Below are positions 13,304 to 13,363 of a stretch of 13,363 bases of DNA, piece after piece. The first letter of the stretch is position 1; each line of letters begins with the position of its first letter. The notes beneath the pieces are model-generated. The model did no database searches, was not told where the DNA came from, and worked only from the letters and a program-made list of their open reading frames with translations. Source of the stretch: Tissierellia bacterium (GTDB lineage Bacteria > Bacillota > Clostridia > Tissierellales > Tissierellaceae); the NCBI GenBank assembly GCA_012521625.1, contig JAAYLY010000005.1, forward strand, positions 1 to 13,363. Direction: 5' to 3'. Both the position numbers and the translations under genes were made by a program.

Positions 13304-13363
13304 TCGAGATATAATTTTGCTTTTTAAGTAACGAGTTAGAAATAACGACAAGAGAAAAATCAT

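Overview
The window looks like chromosomal DNA of a low-GC, strictly anaerobic Firmicute (Clostridia/Tissierellia type). This is inferred from AT-rich intergenic DNA, strong AGGAGG-type ribosome sites, extended -10 promoters, heavy AGG/ATA codon use, and gene content: an ECF-type alpha-ribazole transporter with its kinase, a stand-alone glutamate formimidoyltransferase, and an eIF2B-like isomerase with a class II aldolase. I cannot name a genus. No rRNA, tRNA, CRISPR array or intact mobile element is visible.

Layout. (1) 3-614: 3' part of a gene that joins an IS3 OrfA-like helix-turn-helix in frame to an EVE/PUA-like domain usually found at the N-terminus of McrA/McrB/HNH-type restriction proteins. 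(2) 795-2013 (-): alpha-ribazole salvage pair cblT-cblS with its own promoter and terminator. (3) 2185-2787 (-): AlkA-type DNA glycosylase. (4) 3071-5231 (+): glutamate:Na+ symporter GltS and glutamate formimidoyltransferase FtcD, probably linked to histidine (or formimino-compound) fermentation. (5) 5470-6504 (+): compact operon of an acidic unknown protein, a YusI/ArsC-like thioredoxin-fold protein and a small basic unknown protein, with promoter and strong terminator. (6) 6684-7358: AIM24-family protein. (7) 7497-8546: unusual protein with two N-terminal helix-hairpin-helix-like repeats and a sigma-70 region-4-like HTH. (8) 8859-9374 (-): nitroreductase. (9) 9608-12240 (+): purine nucleoside phosphorylase, MtnA-like sugar-1-phosphate isomerase and class II aldolase. 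Together these form a plausible route from a purine nucleoside to free base, DHAP and an aldehyde (DHAP-shunt logic). (10) 12377-13125: clearly decayed ABC transporter locus, in which the ATPase and permease are collapsed together by a deletion and at least three single-base frameshifts. (11) 13241-13363: directly repeated 14-mers resembling a transposase-bound end of an insertion element that continues past the window.

The most interesting material is the transposase-HTH/EVE fusion at the left edge, the phosphorylase-isomerase-aldolase cluster, whose phosphorylase has 6-oxopurine rather than methylthioadenosine residues, and the HhH/sigma-4-like protein. I see no convincing wholly new multi-gene system. 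Family assignments rest on reading motifs by eye; no search was run.
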